A stretch of DNA of 64,000 nt from Calliphora vicina (GCF_958450345.1 NC_088780.1:64007533-64071532); one strand, 5' to 3'; numbered from the stretch's first letter, positions 1 to 12,378 are shown. Numbers and translations: made by a program. The notes: a model not told the origin generated them from the sequence alone.

Positions 1-768
1 TATGCCTGAAAGTATGCTAGCTATATCAGCTTCAGATACGAAATCCACCACAATAACTACAAATAAAATTAACCCATTAAACGGCGCTATACCCAAGATT
101 AGTCAACCATTAAATAATGATAATAAATCCCAAATACAGGTTGGAATGGACAGTATTTAGTATCAGTATTAAAACGGGCACGAAGTCCCAAGTCCTCGAA
201 AGCGGCACCCTTGGCCAAATTATATAAGGATAGTGAACCTGATAGACTAAACAATGAAAGTCGTTTTTCTATTCTGGAATGTGAAACTAATGAACCAGTA
301 AATAAAATCCATTCTACAAAACCACCCCCCATTTACTTGAGAGAAAATAATTCGAATCCACTGGTTCAGAGCCTGATCTCATTAATAGGAGAGAACTCTT
401 TTTACGTAATCCCAATCAAGAAAGGCACGATTCATGAAACTAAAATACAGGTCAATAGTGAAAACGATTATAGAAAGGTTGTAACATATTTTGAAACTCA
501 AAAGAAAAGTTTTTACACTTATCAGCTGAGGTCTACAAGTTGTAATAAAGGGTATTGACTGTAATGTTGAACCACTCGAAATAAAGCAAAGCTTAGAAGA
601 TAAAGGCTATAAGACAAAAAATGTGATAAATATTAGAAATCGCGAAAAAATACCCCAGCCACTCTTCCGTGTTGATCTTGAACATGGTGACATAAACCTG
701 AAAAAAAATGAAACACATCCCATATATAACCTGAAGTACTTATTGTATCGTAAAATTACGGTAGAAGA
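1..768 (+). mobile_element. Jockey-clade LINE, 5' portion, truncated at its 3' side
   Basis: Bases 1-768 repeat 2420-3187 at a constant offset of 2419, with one substitution noticed (near 261). The copy starts outside the window. It covers most of ORF1 (Gag-like protein) and stops in mid-gene at a sharp breakpoint after GGTAGAAGA, beyond which the sequences are unrelated. LINEs normally lose their 5' end, so loss of the 3' half points to recombination, deletion or a duplication boundary. ORF1 carries the same frame disruption (near 540) as the full copy. Confidence 0.85.
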
Positions 769-1570
769 TGACAAATTATTTTGCAAGAAAAGAAGTAATT
801 GAAGCTCCTAAAAATTCTTCGATTTCGTCCCCTATTCACTAGATTAATTGTAGTGATGAAAATGATATTTTACCATATGATGACAATATGATTATATAAT
901 CTAGTGATGAAAGTGACGTTGAACCAATTCCAAACCGACGCAGACAATTATTCAGATTAATCATGCATATTTACAGAATTTCCTTAAAAAATGTGTTAGC
1001 TCATTTTTTTGGATCATTTTCACATTTTCTGTAATTATAAATACTTTTGTTTATTTTTTTTAACGTATTTTGTTTTTATTGTTTAAGTAAATTAAATGAA
1101 TATATTTATGTTGATTTTTTTATGCGATTTTGTTCTGAATTTTTAATTAAAATCTGAATTTATGCGGTTTTTCAGAATTTTGGTACGAATCATTAGTTTT
1201 TATATGAAGCTAGAGTATCGTTTTATGCGAATTCAATTTATGCAATTTTTTTTGCAACGCATGTATCGCATAAAACGAGACCAGAGTGTATTTTACTTTA
1301 TTTGTTAATTTTCAACTTTTTTGTTTTGTTTACATTTGCAACAATATATTTTATACGTAGACTATGTTGATATTTTTTACTGGACAAAAAATGCCCAGTA
1401 AATATATCATGTTCTCTATCTACGAACTGTCACTTTTAACACTCTCTTGCTCTCTCGTTACAAGTTTTTAAAAGTAAACGAACGGAATCTCGTAACTTCC
1501 AGTGATAATTTGTACAAATTATCAAGTACGCGAACACAACTACAATCAAACTACATGCAATGGTTGTGTC
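769..1570. other. unassigned AT-rich stretch
   Basis: No gene is supported. A short acidic coding-like stretch (about 899-950, reading SSDESDVEPIPNRRRQ) resembles the linker of a transposase but is bounded by stops. The remainder is AT-rich with several tttatgcga-type repeats. Confidence 0.4.
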
Positions 1571-2244
1571 TAGAGTTTTTCACGGAAATTCCCGGGACGA
1601 GAAATCCCGGGAATTTTCAATCCCGAAATCCCGGGAAATTGTGCGAGAATTCCCGGGATTTATTGTCCTTAGTTTAATGTGATTTTTTTGAACTTGATTT
1701 TCTCTAAAAGATGCTTAAAGCTCCAAAACAAATGCAGAAGATTCATACAAGAAAAAATATTAAACCCAAATAGACCAATAACAAGTTCATTATTCAAAAT
1801 ATTCCAAAAACTCGTGAATGTTCACGTTAGTCACAGAATTCTATCCGATCGAAATGGAATTATTTTAGTATTTTGCTTTTTCAGAAAGAGAAAACGTAAA
1901 ATTTTTGGTATAAAAAAAACAAAAATTGAATTTTGTTTAATATTGTTGGGTTTTCTTCCAGTTTTAATTAACTTCTAAAAAAAATACTATAAATAGAAAT
2001 TGAAGCCATTCCGATATAAATAGTGACAGGTTTGTACATAACCAAAATTATTTATTTGTATCCAATTATATTTTTGTATGCAATTATATTTTAAATCCAA
2101 AGACATTTTTTAGATTTTTAACGAAGTCTACATTCTTAAAATTGAATAATTTGTTATAAGCGGCAATTCCCGGGATCCCGGGAAACTTCTAAACGTATCC
2201 CGATTTCCCGGGAAATGTAAAAGTGCGGGAAAAGAAAAACTCTA
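1571..2244. mobile_element. hAT-type non-autonomous element (MITE), 674 bp
   Basis: Perfect 11-bp terminal inverted repeats (TAGAGTTTTTC at 1571, GAAAAACTCTA ending at 2244) are flanked by an exact 8-bp duplication, gttgtgtc (1563-1570 and 2245-2252). An 8-bp TSD and TAGAG-type ends are hAT features. Both subterminal regions are packed with palindromic CCCGGGAT/ATTCCCGGG motifs (1588-1670 and 2165-2225), plausible transposase-binding repeats. No transposase coding is visible. Confidence 0.85.
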
Positions 2245-2420
2245 GTTGTGTCGCAAAAATGTTACACAGCATATAAAAAACTTTTTACAAAAACTAATTA
2301 CATTACTATCGAGTTATGCTCATCTTAATGTACATTTTTGTTATAAACAAAGATCACAAAAATTAACTTAATAGACCATATTAAAAAGTACATTATGACT
2401 AGAGTTGTTGTATTTTATCT

Positions 2421-3579
2421 ATGCCTGAAAGTATGCTAGCTATATCAGCTTCAGATACGAAATCCACCACAATAACTACAAATAAAATTAACCCATTAAA
2501 CGGCGCTATACCCAAGATTAGTCAACCATTAAATAATGATAATAAATCCCAAATACAGGTTGGAATGGACAGTATTTAGTATCAGTATTAAAACGGGCAC
2601 GAAGTCCCAAGTCCTCGAAAGCGGCACCCTTGGCCAAATTATATAAGGATAGTGAACCTGATAGACTAAACAATGAAAATCGTTTTTCTATTCTGGAATG
2701 TGAAACTAATGAACCAGTAAATAAAATCCATTCTACAAAACCACCCCCCATTTACTTGAGAGAAAATAATTCGAATCCACTGGTTCAGAGCCTGATCTCA
2801 TTAATAGGAGAGAACTCTTTTTACGTAATCCCAATCAAGAAAGGCACGATTCATGAAACTAAAATACAGGTCAATAGTGAAAACGATTATAGAAAGGTTG
2901 TAACATATTTTGAAACTCAAAAGAAAAGTTTTTACACTTATCAGCTGAGGTCTACAAGTTGTAATAAAGGGTATTGACTGTAATGTTGAACCACTCGAAA
3001 TAAAGCAAAGCTTAGAAGATAAAGGCTATAAGACAAAAAATGTGATAAATATTAGAAATCGCGAAAAAATACCCCAGCCACTCTTCCGTGTTGATCTTGA
3101 ACATGGTGACATAAACCTGAAAAAAAATGAAACACATCCCATATATAACCTGAAGTACTTATTGTATCGTAAAATTACGGTAGAAGACCACACAAACGAT
3201 TTGGCCCCGTCCAATGTATGAATTGCCAAGAATATGGACACACCAAGGCATATTGCAAATGGCCACCAGTATGTGTCATTTGCGGGGAGTTGCATAACAC
3301 ATCCCAATGTAACAAATCTAAAGATGATCCTAAAATAAAAAAAATGTAGCAATTGCGGAGGTAACCACACAGCAACCTACAGGGGTTGTCCTGTCTACTC
3401 AACTGTTAAAAAATCACAAAGCCAGAAACCAAAGATTTTCCCCGCTCAGCCATTAAATAACATCAATTTGAACTACCTCCCGTTGCAACAGACATATGAC
3501 AAACTCAATGAGTAACATGATGCAAGAAATGCTTAAGATGCAATCAATGTTATTGCAGGCTGTGCTTAACAGACCATGA
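2421..3579 (+). pseudogene. LINE ORF1 (Gag-like, CCHC), disrupted
   Basis: The reading starts at ATG 2421 (MPESMLAISA...), shifts frame near 2560, is open from 2630 to 2977, and shifts again near 2960-2980. The C-terminal part (about 3190-3400) encodes three CCHC-type knuckles (CMNCQEYGHTKAYC, CVICGELHNTSQC, CSNCGGNHTATYRGC) with a further frameshift near 3345. In Jockey elements ORF1 is the nucleic-acid-binding Gag-like protein of the RNP. The last codons end in TGA at 3577-3579, overlapping the ORF2 ATG at 3576 (ATGA), a stop-restart arrangement. At least three frame disruptions make it non-functional. Confidence 0.85.
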
Positions 3580-6224
3580 ACTGCCTAAGAATATGTTTTT
3601 GGAATGCAAACGGCATACGCCAACACAAAAACGAACTCGAATATTTTTTAAGAAACCAACAAATTGATGTAATGCTGGTTTCTGAAACTCATTTGACGTC
3701 CAGAAGTTCGTTTCGAATAAATGGATATGTAATATATGACACCAAAGATCCCAGAGGTAGAGCATGCGGAGGCTCGGCAATTTTAATAAAAGCTCGAATA
3801 AAACACTACTTAATGTGTGATTTTTGCGAAGATTATCTTCAAGCTACTACAATCTGTCTTGAAGATTTTCATCGAAACTTAGTGATTTCATCGATATACT
3901 CACCCCCAAGATTCTCAATTACAGAAAGTCAATATAATAGATTTTTTAAATCACTAGGCCCCCGTTTCCTGGCTGCTGGCGATTATAATGCTAAGCACAC
4001 ATTCTGGGGATCACGACTGATTACCCCTAAAGGTCGTGTTTTGTTCGACTCAATTTCTAAAATAGGTTTGCATGTGCTTTCGAGCGGCCAACCTACTTAC
4101 TGGCCTACTGACCCACGAAAAATACCGGATGTTATTGATTTTAGCGTGATGAAAAATATCCCTAGAGAAATGATTCAAATTGAATCCTCCTCGAACTATC
4201 TTCAGATCACTCACCCACTATTATTACTTTATTGAGCCCCCTAGAAATTGTATCCCCGACTGGTAATTTAGCGATGGCAGGCACAAGAATAAATTGGCTC
4301 AAATATAAAAAATACCTCAGTACACATTGCTCGGAAAACATACCGCTGAGAACACCAGAAAACATCGATCACTCTCTTATCAATTTCGATAAAAATCTAA
4401 AACTGGCTGCTCAACATGCTACCCAAACCTCCAACAATTCAGATATAATAGAATTAATTCTGTAGATGTCGAACGGCTCTTAAATGGAAAAAAGAATATT
4501 TCGAAGAGAGTGGCAATTGCACAGATCCCCCCAACTAAAATCGAAGCTTAAAGATTGTATAAAAATACTTAAAAAGCTCTTGGAATTTCGAAAAATGGAA
4601 TCATTGAATAAATATTCAGAAAGCCTGGACGCAACCCCGCAATCGGATTACTCATTATGGCGAGCAACAAAAAGTCTTAAAAGACCCGTTATATGTAAGT
4701 CCCCCATGCGAAATTCAAGTGGCGGTTGGGCAAGAAATGATACTGAAAAAGGGAATCTGTTTGTTAATCATTTAAAAAAAGTATTTACACCGAACACATC
4801 AAACGAAGCAATTGAGTTGCCACCTGTTGCACCCCATTTTGGAGCAACGTTTTGAGATTCGAGAGATCGAAAATGCTATTGTTGATTTAAATCCCAAGAA
4901 AGCGCCTGGTATGAACAAGATCAGCAACAAGATGCTTATGGAGCTACCCCGGATAGCAATAAAAATAATTCTTTTTATTTTTAATGCTATATTACGACTT
5001 GAATATTATCCTCCAGAATGGAAGGTTTCGCTGGTTACCATGATACACAAGCCGGGAAAAGATCACACAAAAGTAAAATCATACAGACCCATCAGCCTAC
5101 TGTCTAATATATCAAAGCTATTTGAGAAGATACTTATGAACAAGTTGTACCCGATGTTAACTGAAAACAATTGTATTCCGAATCATCAATTTGGATTTAG
5201 AAGAAAACACAGTACTATCGTACAAACCCATAGACTTGTAAATATGGTAAAAAAAGCGTTTGAAGAAAAGAAATACTGTTCTGCACTCTTCATCGACATC
5301 TCTCAAGCGTTTGATAAGGTATGGCATGCTGGATTAATATACAAATTGAGTCAAAATTTACCGGCAAACACACGTAAGCTGTTGGAAAGCTATTTAACTG
5401 GTCGAACATTTAAGGTTAAAGAGGGAAACTTTTTAAGTACTGCACAACCCATTGAAGCTGGAGTCCCCCAAGGCAGTATCCTGGGACCTTTTTTATATTT
5501 GATGTATTCGTCTGATATGCCAACTAACAATCGCACTCATACATCAACATTTGCTGATGATACTGCTATTCTAAGCATTCATGAAAACCCTCAAGAAGCG
5601 TCTCGTTACTTACAAAACCACATATTTGAATTAGAAAAATGGTTAAAACAATGGAAAATTAAAGTCAACGAGCAAAAATGTACACACATTACATTTACAT
5701 TGCGTAGAGAATCATGCCCCCCTATTCATATCAATAACCAAACAATAATTCAACAATCGGAAGTGAAATACCTTGGAATACATCTCGATCGTCGCCTTAC
5801 ATGGAAAAGTCATATAGATGCAAAGTTGACTCAAATGAAATTGAAATCAATTCAAATTAATTGGCTTATTGGCAGAAACTCCACGCTTAGTTTAGATTGT
5901 AAACTTCTACTTTATAACATGATCATAAAACCGATATGGTGTTATGGCATACAGTTATGGGGCACGGCCTCAGCGTCAAATGTAGAAAAGATCCAAAGAC
6001 GCCAAAACAAGTTTCTAAGAATGATCACAGTTGCCCCCTGGTATATCAAAAACGCGAATATACACAAAGATCTAAACGTGCCCATTGTAAAAACTGAAAT
6101 CTCGAAAAATGTACAAAAATATTTAAAAAAACTTGAAGTTCACCCAAACCCGCTGGCCCGCAACATATTAGATAACCGTGGCCACACTCGATTAAGAAGG
6201 AGGGACACAGCAGACCTAATCTAG
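3576..6224 (+). pseudogene. LINE ORF2: endonuclease and reverse transcriptase, frameshifted
   Basis: An N-terminal AP-like endonuclease runs from 3576: FWNANGI, then SETHL, then GDYNAKHTFWGS near 3978. The frame shifts near 4235, an in-frame stop falls near 4463, and the frame shifts again near 4850. From 4812 a 470-codon stretch holds the reverse transcriptase: SYRPISLLSNISKLFEK, HQFGFRRKHST, FIDISQAFDKVWH, GVPQGSILGPFLY, and the catalytic FADD near 5550-5561 (the F-A-D-D form common in Jockey). The thumb and C-terminal region ends at 6224. Endonuclease nicking primes reverse transcription of the element RNA. The catalytic motifs are intact but the protein is split. Confidence 0.92.
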
Positions 6225-6387
6225 AAGGAAGAATGCCAATTTAACCAAAAAACCATAAACACAAAATTTTTTCGTCCGGCACTGGCTGGACTAATTAAAT
6301 AATAATATTAGATATAAGATTTGAACCACTTATTGTTAGTTCATTAAATAATGAAGATACAATAAATAAATGATGAAAAAAAAAAAC

Positions 6388-7649
6388 TAGAGTTGTCAAA
6401 CCGGTTTTCGAATTATTCGAAAAACCGGTTTATTTTCAATTTTACGGTTTTTTTAAACCGGTTTTTACAAAAGGACGGTTTTCGAGTTATTCGACATTCC
6501 GGTTTTTTTGTCTCGAATTATTCGACAAAATCGAATATTTTTTGAAATTTATTTCAAGATTTTATGCGATTACTTTTAATAATTATCTATCCCCCTTTTT
6601 AATTTTAATACAAAAATGTTATATTTAAATTAACAAAGCAATGTTAGCAAACTTTAACAGACATAATCAGAAAACAACTCGAGCAAAAAATAATCAGATG
6701 GCTTTTTAACGTCACCTGTAATAAATTCGCCTTGTTGTATCGTATGCAGTAACACTTTTTAATTGACTTTTTGGTCAGAACTAAATGAACTAAGTGACTC
6801 GCAAAATTTAGAAGCTCAGCTCAGCTTAAAAATCTACAAAAAAGAACTAATATTGCAACAACGAGCGACTTAAAACAAGATTTTAATTATTTGGACAAAT
6901 TTTCAAAAATATCCATGTTTCTTCTTTAATAAAAAATAATTTAACGAAAAAAAATTAACTATTCCCAGCAAAAAATGGTGCTTCCTCGGAAACAGGTTTG
7001 TAAGGCAGAGAGCACTTGTGTAGTGCTACCACTTCGCATGAAAGATTACATGATTTTTATATGGGATTCCTCGCGTAGAGGCTCTTCATAAGGAATCCAA
7101 AATAAGCATATTTTACAGCTTTAAAATTAACCTGATTTCATCGAATTAAATATGTGTAAACAATTGTGCACATAGATTTTAGAGCTGCTGAGAAGCAATA
7201 AAATCTTACAGACCCAGTGATTGCCTAACAAGAAGCCCTGATTTTTTGTAAGTTCTTCACCACCTATACGAATAGCTTATTGTATGCCTTCCAAAATCAT
7301 TTTTGTAAGGCAATAATTTTAGGATGCAATTAATGTAGCAGTAGAAGATGCAGTAATCATATTTATTGCTTCAAAATCCGAAATATTTTTTGCTGGGTTG
7401 TTATTATATAAAATATCTATTAATATTATATTAATATACATCCTTTCTTTTGACTGAACGATTTTTTAATTTGTTTTAATAAAAAAATAATTTAATATAC
7501 CTCAATTATTAAATTGACAAAAAAGACTAAAAACCGGTATTCGAACCGGGTTTTGATAGAAAAAACCGAAAACCGGTTTTTAAAAATTAAGCTTTTTCGA
7601 ATTATTCGAAAACCGGTTTTTAGAATATGTCGAATATTTGACAACTCTA
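6388..7649. mobile_element. hAT-type element interrupted at its left end by the LINE
   Basis: 13-bp terminal repeats (TAGAGTTGTCAAA at 6388, TTTGACAACTCTA ending 7649). The matching 8-bp TSD is attatgac at 7650-7657 and, on the far side of the LINE, at 2392-2399. The original left end is therefore 2400-2408, and LINE integration duplicated it into 6388-6396. Subterminal arrays of AACCGGTTTT and TTCGAATTATTCGA occupy 6400-6545 and 7530-7620. No open transposase frame was found. Confidence 0.88.
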
Positions 7650-7657
7650 ATTATGAC

Positions 7658-9200
7658 ACAAAAACGATCCATTTTAGTATACAAAAGAATATAATTTTTG
7701 GTTAGTAACGAATTTTACAATAACAAATTACATTAGTATCGACTTTTTACTGTTTACCAGAGTACGGAAATAAACAAATCGAAACGTTTGCTATCGTTTT
7801 GTTTTGTTCTTTGCAGTGAATAAAACAAAAACAATGAGAATGATTGTCCCATTTTGTTTTGTATTGTTTTTCCTCATGAGCGCAAACTGTATATTAATAT
7901 AAACATATGCAGCTATAAAAGAAAAACGTAAGAACAATATTGAAACATTCTATTTAAAAACGTTTAACAAACGCTTGGTAATTGATTTACTCATTATAAT
8001 AGAGAACACAGTACAATAAAAAATAAAACGAATAAAAAATACGTTTCTCTATCTGTTTTGTACTCAAATGTACGATTTTAACGGTAAATTAAATAATGAA
8101 GATGAGTGAAAAGCTAATCGTTTCGTTTTCTCTCTTTGTCACTTGAAAAGTTTTTGTTTTGTTTTTGCTCATGTACAATACAATATAAAAATTTTGATTT
8201 GTTTTGTACATTTTGCAAACGTTTGCGAAATGTTTTGTTTAAACAAAAAAAACAGAGTATGAAAACAATTGTTTTCATACTCTGCTATTTACATTTTAAA
8301 AGAAAGAAGAAGAATATGACAATTCTCAGTATATTTATGAATATTAAGTCTTGTTAATTAATAAGTGTCGCATTTAAAATATATTTATAAAAGTGTAATA
8401 GTTTTTAAAAGTGTGTCAGTAAATAAAGCTTTCAAAAGTAAAGAATTAGTGCAATAACTAGTAAATGTTTTTAAAAAGCTAACTATGTATTCCAATTAAT
8501 TAGTGAAATTTTTTATATTCTAATTTGTTTAACTAAAGTCATATTAAGTTTAGTTATAATAGTGTTTTCATAACTGGAATGCAATAAAATATTTCCATTA
8601 TAATGCAAGAAGCAGAATTGGAAACATTATCTTCTCTCTGGACACTTTTTAGATATAAAACCGTCCGACAAATAGAGAAAAAATTCGTTAGACACGAACC
8701 GGATGATATACGTCTGAAACTATAAATTTAATGGAAAAAAACTGTGTTTTCAGTTTTTCATTTCGTAGAAGTACATACATTTTTCAAAAAATATTTAAAA
8801 ATACTCCTGCTGTTCCAACAATGGCAAATTGTATGTCAAAAGAACAAGAAGAGTTGTAAAATATTTTGTATTATCTTTATTTTATCCTGTAAGGATCAAA
8901 AGATGTCAAAAATGTCCTTTAAAATGTTTATCCTTTAATATCCTTTAAGATTGCCAATAAATTCCTTTTAAAAAAATAGTGCGTTAAAGACCCAAATATT
9001 CTATACTAAATGTCAAAATTTCATCCTTTATATATATAAACTTCAAATTAAAATATAAAAAAAAATGTATTAGTATACAAAAAAGTTTTATTAAGAAAAG
9101 TGCATGTTTATAAACTACACCACCATAGTGGGGGAGGTATAATGGGTTAGGGCTGTTGTTTACAACTTACAAAAATATTGTCCCAACACCCACCTTAAAG
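7658..9200. other. AT-rich unassigned stretch with one perfect palindrome
   Basis: No gene is supported. A 40-codon ORF at 8603-8725 (MQEAELETLSSLWTLF...) looks coding-like (charged, non-repetitive), perhaps the start of a retroelement Gag, but is unrecognised. A 32-bp perfect palindrome lies at 8253-8284 and GTTTTG-type repeats at 7790-8240. Confidence 0.4.
8253..8284. repeat. 32-bp perfect palindrome
   Basis: CAGAGTATGAAAACAA is followed directly by its reverse complement, with no spacer. Confidence 0.9.
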
Positions 9201-9204
9201 TATA

Positions 9205-9420
9205 TTAATCTGCTCAGGATCACTTTCTGAGTCGACTAAGCGATGTTCGTCCGTATGTCCGCCCATCCATGTAAACCTTGTAATCAAACTACAGGTCGCA
9301 GGTTTAAAGATAATTCGACAAAATTTGACACAAACCTTTATATTGCCCCAAGGACAAAGGCTATTGAATTTGGTTAGAATCAGCCCATTATTTATCCTAG
9401 CCCCCTGAAAGACTTTGTTG
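9205..9420 (-). repeat. mini-me/DINE-like core, diverged copy
   Basis: Contains a version of the core seen elsewhere in the window: GATCACTTTCTGAGTCGACT, AAGCGATGTTCG, then a degenerate (TCCG/TCYR) run. It lacks the flanking arms of the younger copies. Confidence 0.5.
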
Positions 9421-9859
9421 TCTTAGTGAATGTTTGTAGGACATTAAAATATTTATTAAATTTTACTTCTTAAGAGCTAAACATAAAAATCTTAAAATTA
9501 ACTAGAACTAAGATAAGATCTCAAGTATGCTTGTGTACTTGAAACCTTATCAATGTAATATTTTCATCACAGCGTGGGGTAACAAGCGCACTAGTGATAA
9601 AAATGTGTTTTATTGCCTATTTTTAACTCTCACTAAATTGTCTATGCATTACATAAACAAAAGAATTAATGTGCATCTTGCAACTAAAATTCTTATCGCT
9701 ACTTGGGGTTGACATAAAAACTAAGTGATAAACATTTATTTGTAATACAAGTGAACTAATCGTACAGTTTTTTATGACTTAACCCATGCACTTTTACTTA
9801 TGATTTATGATATTTAATATTTCATACTTCAGTTAAAGTATACTTAAATAAACCCGTGT

Positions 9860-10411
9860 TCAATTCTGAACATTCTGCCGGGCCCGCAATGGTAATGGTG
9901 TAGACAAATCTATTTTAACTACTTCTGTTTTACTACATTTGTGCTTAATAACTAAACAAATTAATATAAATATAAGAACAATAATTAATAGTAGAGATGT
10001 ATGTCCGGATATAGTGTGAAATTGCAGCCTCTTAAGCTCGATTTTTGTCTCCTTCATATTCAGCACTTCCCTTCGAAGATGATCGATGTCTTTGCTGTTG
10101 TTAATAATAGTAACATCAAATGGTTTGAAAATTTTCGCTTCAATTTCTTCTGGATCTATGCCCCATGTTGACGCCTGTATAACAGAATTTACTTCCGACT
10201 CCAAGCGTTGAGAAGCTGACATTGTTATTCCTTCGTATGTAGCAGTACATCCTTCTGATAGTTTCAGTATGCCTTTTGGTGGCAATGTAATCCAGCTTCT
10301 ATTATTCTGACCACAATCCACTGTTAAAACCAGATTGTCAAATACTGACCCCCATTTTCTCAACCTATGGTTATTTTTTATCGTGATGATAAACTGACAG
10401 TTCTCATACAA
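9860..10411 (-). pseudogene. env-like glycoprotein C-terminal fragment of a retroelement
   Basis: A 183-codon open frame entered without a credible start, so it is 5'-truncated. It has paired cysteines in an ectodomain-like part (VDCGQNNRSWITLPPKG, then SEGCTA), a helical stretch near residues 100-135, one strongly hydrophobic segment at about residues 138-157 (SLLLIIVLIFILICLVI), and a short basic tail. This organisation resembles the C-terminal half of F-type fusion glycoproteins captured by insect LTR elements (errantivirus or Bel/Pao env). The receptor-binding and fusion-peptide portions are missing; no LTR or pol is adjacent. A cellular single-pass membrane protein is the alternative. 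Confidence 0.5.
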
Positions 10412-10485
10412 AAAAAATGTTAATTGGAGGTTTATCGTTACGAAAAAACGATAACCAGATATTGAGAAAATGGGGGTTAGTAATA
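10341..10485. repeat. imperfect inverted duplication at the env-fragment boundary
   Basis: ACCCCCATTTTCTCAA (about 10347) recurs inverted as TTGAGAAAATGGGGGT (about 10462), and the flanking TTATCGT blocks are also mirrored. It marks the breakpoint where the env-like frame ends. Confidence 0.65.
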
Positions 10486-10880
10486 TAATTAAAATTAATT
10501 TTTACATCCAAAAATAAATTGTCGTTTTGTTAATGCAAATATTAACAATCACAACAAAAAAACCAAATCAAAAAGTATTAAAAACAAGTAAGAGTACTAT
10601 ATTCGGCTGTCCTGAATCTTAAATACCCTCCACCTAAATATGATGGTATATCAACTGAAATAATATAACAATTGTTAGAAAGACTAGTTTACGCAGAAGA
10701 TATTTTATTTCAAATGTACAATTGTATATACTTAATAATTAGTTTGTACGTTTGGATAAACATTTTTCCCTTTTAACCTCAAGTGAAGAAACAGAATATA
10801 AACAAGTAAGAGTGCTATATTCGGCTATGCCGAATCTCATATACCCTTCACCTTTGTTGTGGATGCATTATTATTTTTTA

Positions 10881-11708
10881 TACCCTTCAGCTTCGTGAGA
10901 AGGGTATATATAAGTTTGTCATTCCGTTTGTAATTTCTACATTTTTCATTTCCGACCCTATAAAGTATATATATTCTGGATCCTTATAGATAGCGGAGTC
11001 GATTAAGCCATGTCCGTCTGTCTGTCTGTCCGTCTGTCTGTCTGTCTGTCTGTTGAAATCAATTTTCTGAAGGCCCCAGATATCTCCGGGATCCAAATCT
11101 TCAACAATTCTGTCAGACATACTTTCGAGAATTTTGCTATTTAAAATCAGCAAAATCCGTCCATAAATAACGGAGATATGAGCAAAAATCCGAGACAACC
11201 TCTGAAAATTTCATCAAAAAACACAATGTATTGCATGCTTTGACAAAAAAACAACAAAACGTATGCTTGGATGTGCAAGGTTTGTGTATTTTGTTTTTTT
11301 GTGTGTTTTGTTTCTTTTGGCGTTGTTGTTGTTTTTTATACAACTAAACTTTTGATTGGTAGTGTGTTGGTTTTGTTGACAAAAAATCAACAAATCGTAT
11401 GTTTGAATGTGCATGCTTTGCGCATTTTGTTTCTTTTGGCGTTGTTGTTTTTTATACAATTAAACGTATGTTTGGATGTGTGTTGGTTTCATTGCCTTGC
11501 GTATTTTGTTTTTGTTTTTTCTTTTGGTGTTTTGTTTCGTTTGGCGTTGTTGTTGTTTTTTGTGTTCTTGATAAATTTAGGATGCTGTACGCTGAAAGTG
11601 GGCAATGTACATACATATATACTAATTATAAAAAATAATAATGCATCCACAACAAAGGTGAAGGGTATATAAGATTCGGCATAGCCGAATATAGCACTCT
11701 TACTTGTT
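10881..11708 (-). mobile_element. inserted inverted mini-me/DINE-like copy
   Basis: Starts with the reverse complement of the 3' hairpin (TACCCTTCAGCTTCGTGAGA) and ends with the reverse complement of the 5' end (ATAGCACTCTTACTTGTT). The outer copy resumes immediately afterwards where it was broken (...ATTTTTTAT | AATTAG...). Confidence 0.8.
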
Positions 11709-12286
11709 ATAATTAGTATATATGTATGTACATTGCCCACTTTCAGCGTACAGCATCCTAAATTTATCAAGAACACAAAAAACAACAACAACGCCAAACG
11801 AAACAGAACACCAAAAGAAAAAACAAAAACAAAATACGCAAGGCAATGAAACCAACACACATCCAAACATACGTTTAATTGTATAAAAAACAACAACAAC
11901 GACAAAAGAAACAAAATACGCAAAGCATGCACATTCAAACATACGATTTGTTGATTTTTTGTCAAAAAAACCAACACACAACCAAACAAAAGTTTAGTTG
12001 TATAAAAAACAACAACAACACCAAAAGAAACAAAACACAAAAAAAAAACAAAATACGCAAAGCTTGCACATCCAAGCATACGTTTTGTTGTTTTTTTGTC
12101 AAAGCATGCAATACATTGTGTTTTTTGATGAAATTTTCAGAGGTTGTCTCGGATTTTTGCTCATATCTCCGTTATTTATGGACGGATTTTGCTGATTTTA
12201 AATAGCAAAATTCTCGAAAGTATGTCTGACAGAATTGTTGAAGATTTGGATCCCGAAGATATCTGGGGCCTTCAGAAAATTGATTT

Positions 12287-12288
12287 CA

Positions 12289-12378
<90 letters not shown>

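Larger units (their letters stand above)
2409..6385 (+). mobile_element. Jockey-clade non-LTR retrotransposon, full length
   Basis: A complete LINE of 3977 bp bounded by an 11-bp TSD, actagagttgt, at 2398-2408 and 6386-6396. It has ORF1 (Gag-like, zinc knuckles) and ORF2 (AP endonuclease plus reverse transcriptase), then AATAAATAAA at 6361 and an A-rich tail ending at 6385. Both ORFs are broken, so it cannot move by itself. The insertion site lies nine bases inside the left terminal repeat of a hAT-type element. Confidence 0.93.

Noticed and set aside
11271..12079. Long overlapping frames rich in Phe, Val, Cys and Leu (also near 22592 and 63035)
   Set aside because: They occur on both strands of each mini-me/DINE-like copy and translate its CAACAACAACGCC-type repeats; no domain, no conserved start, duplicated with the element.
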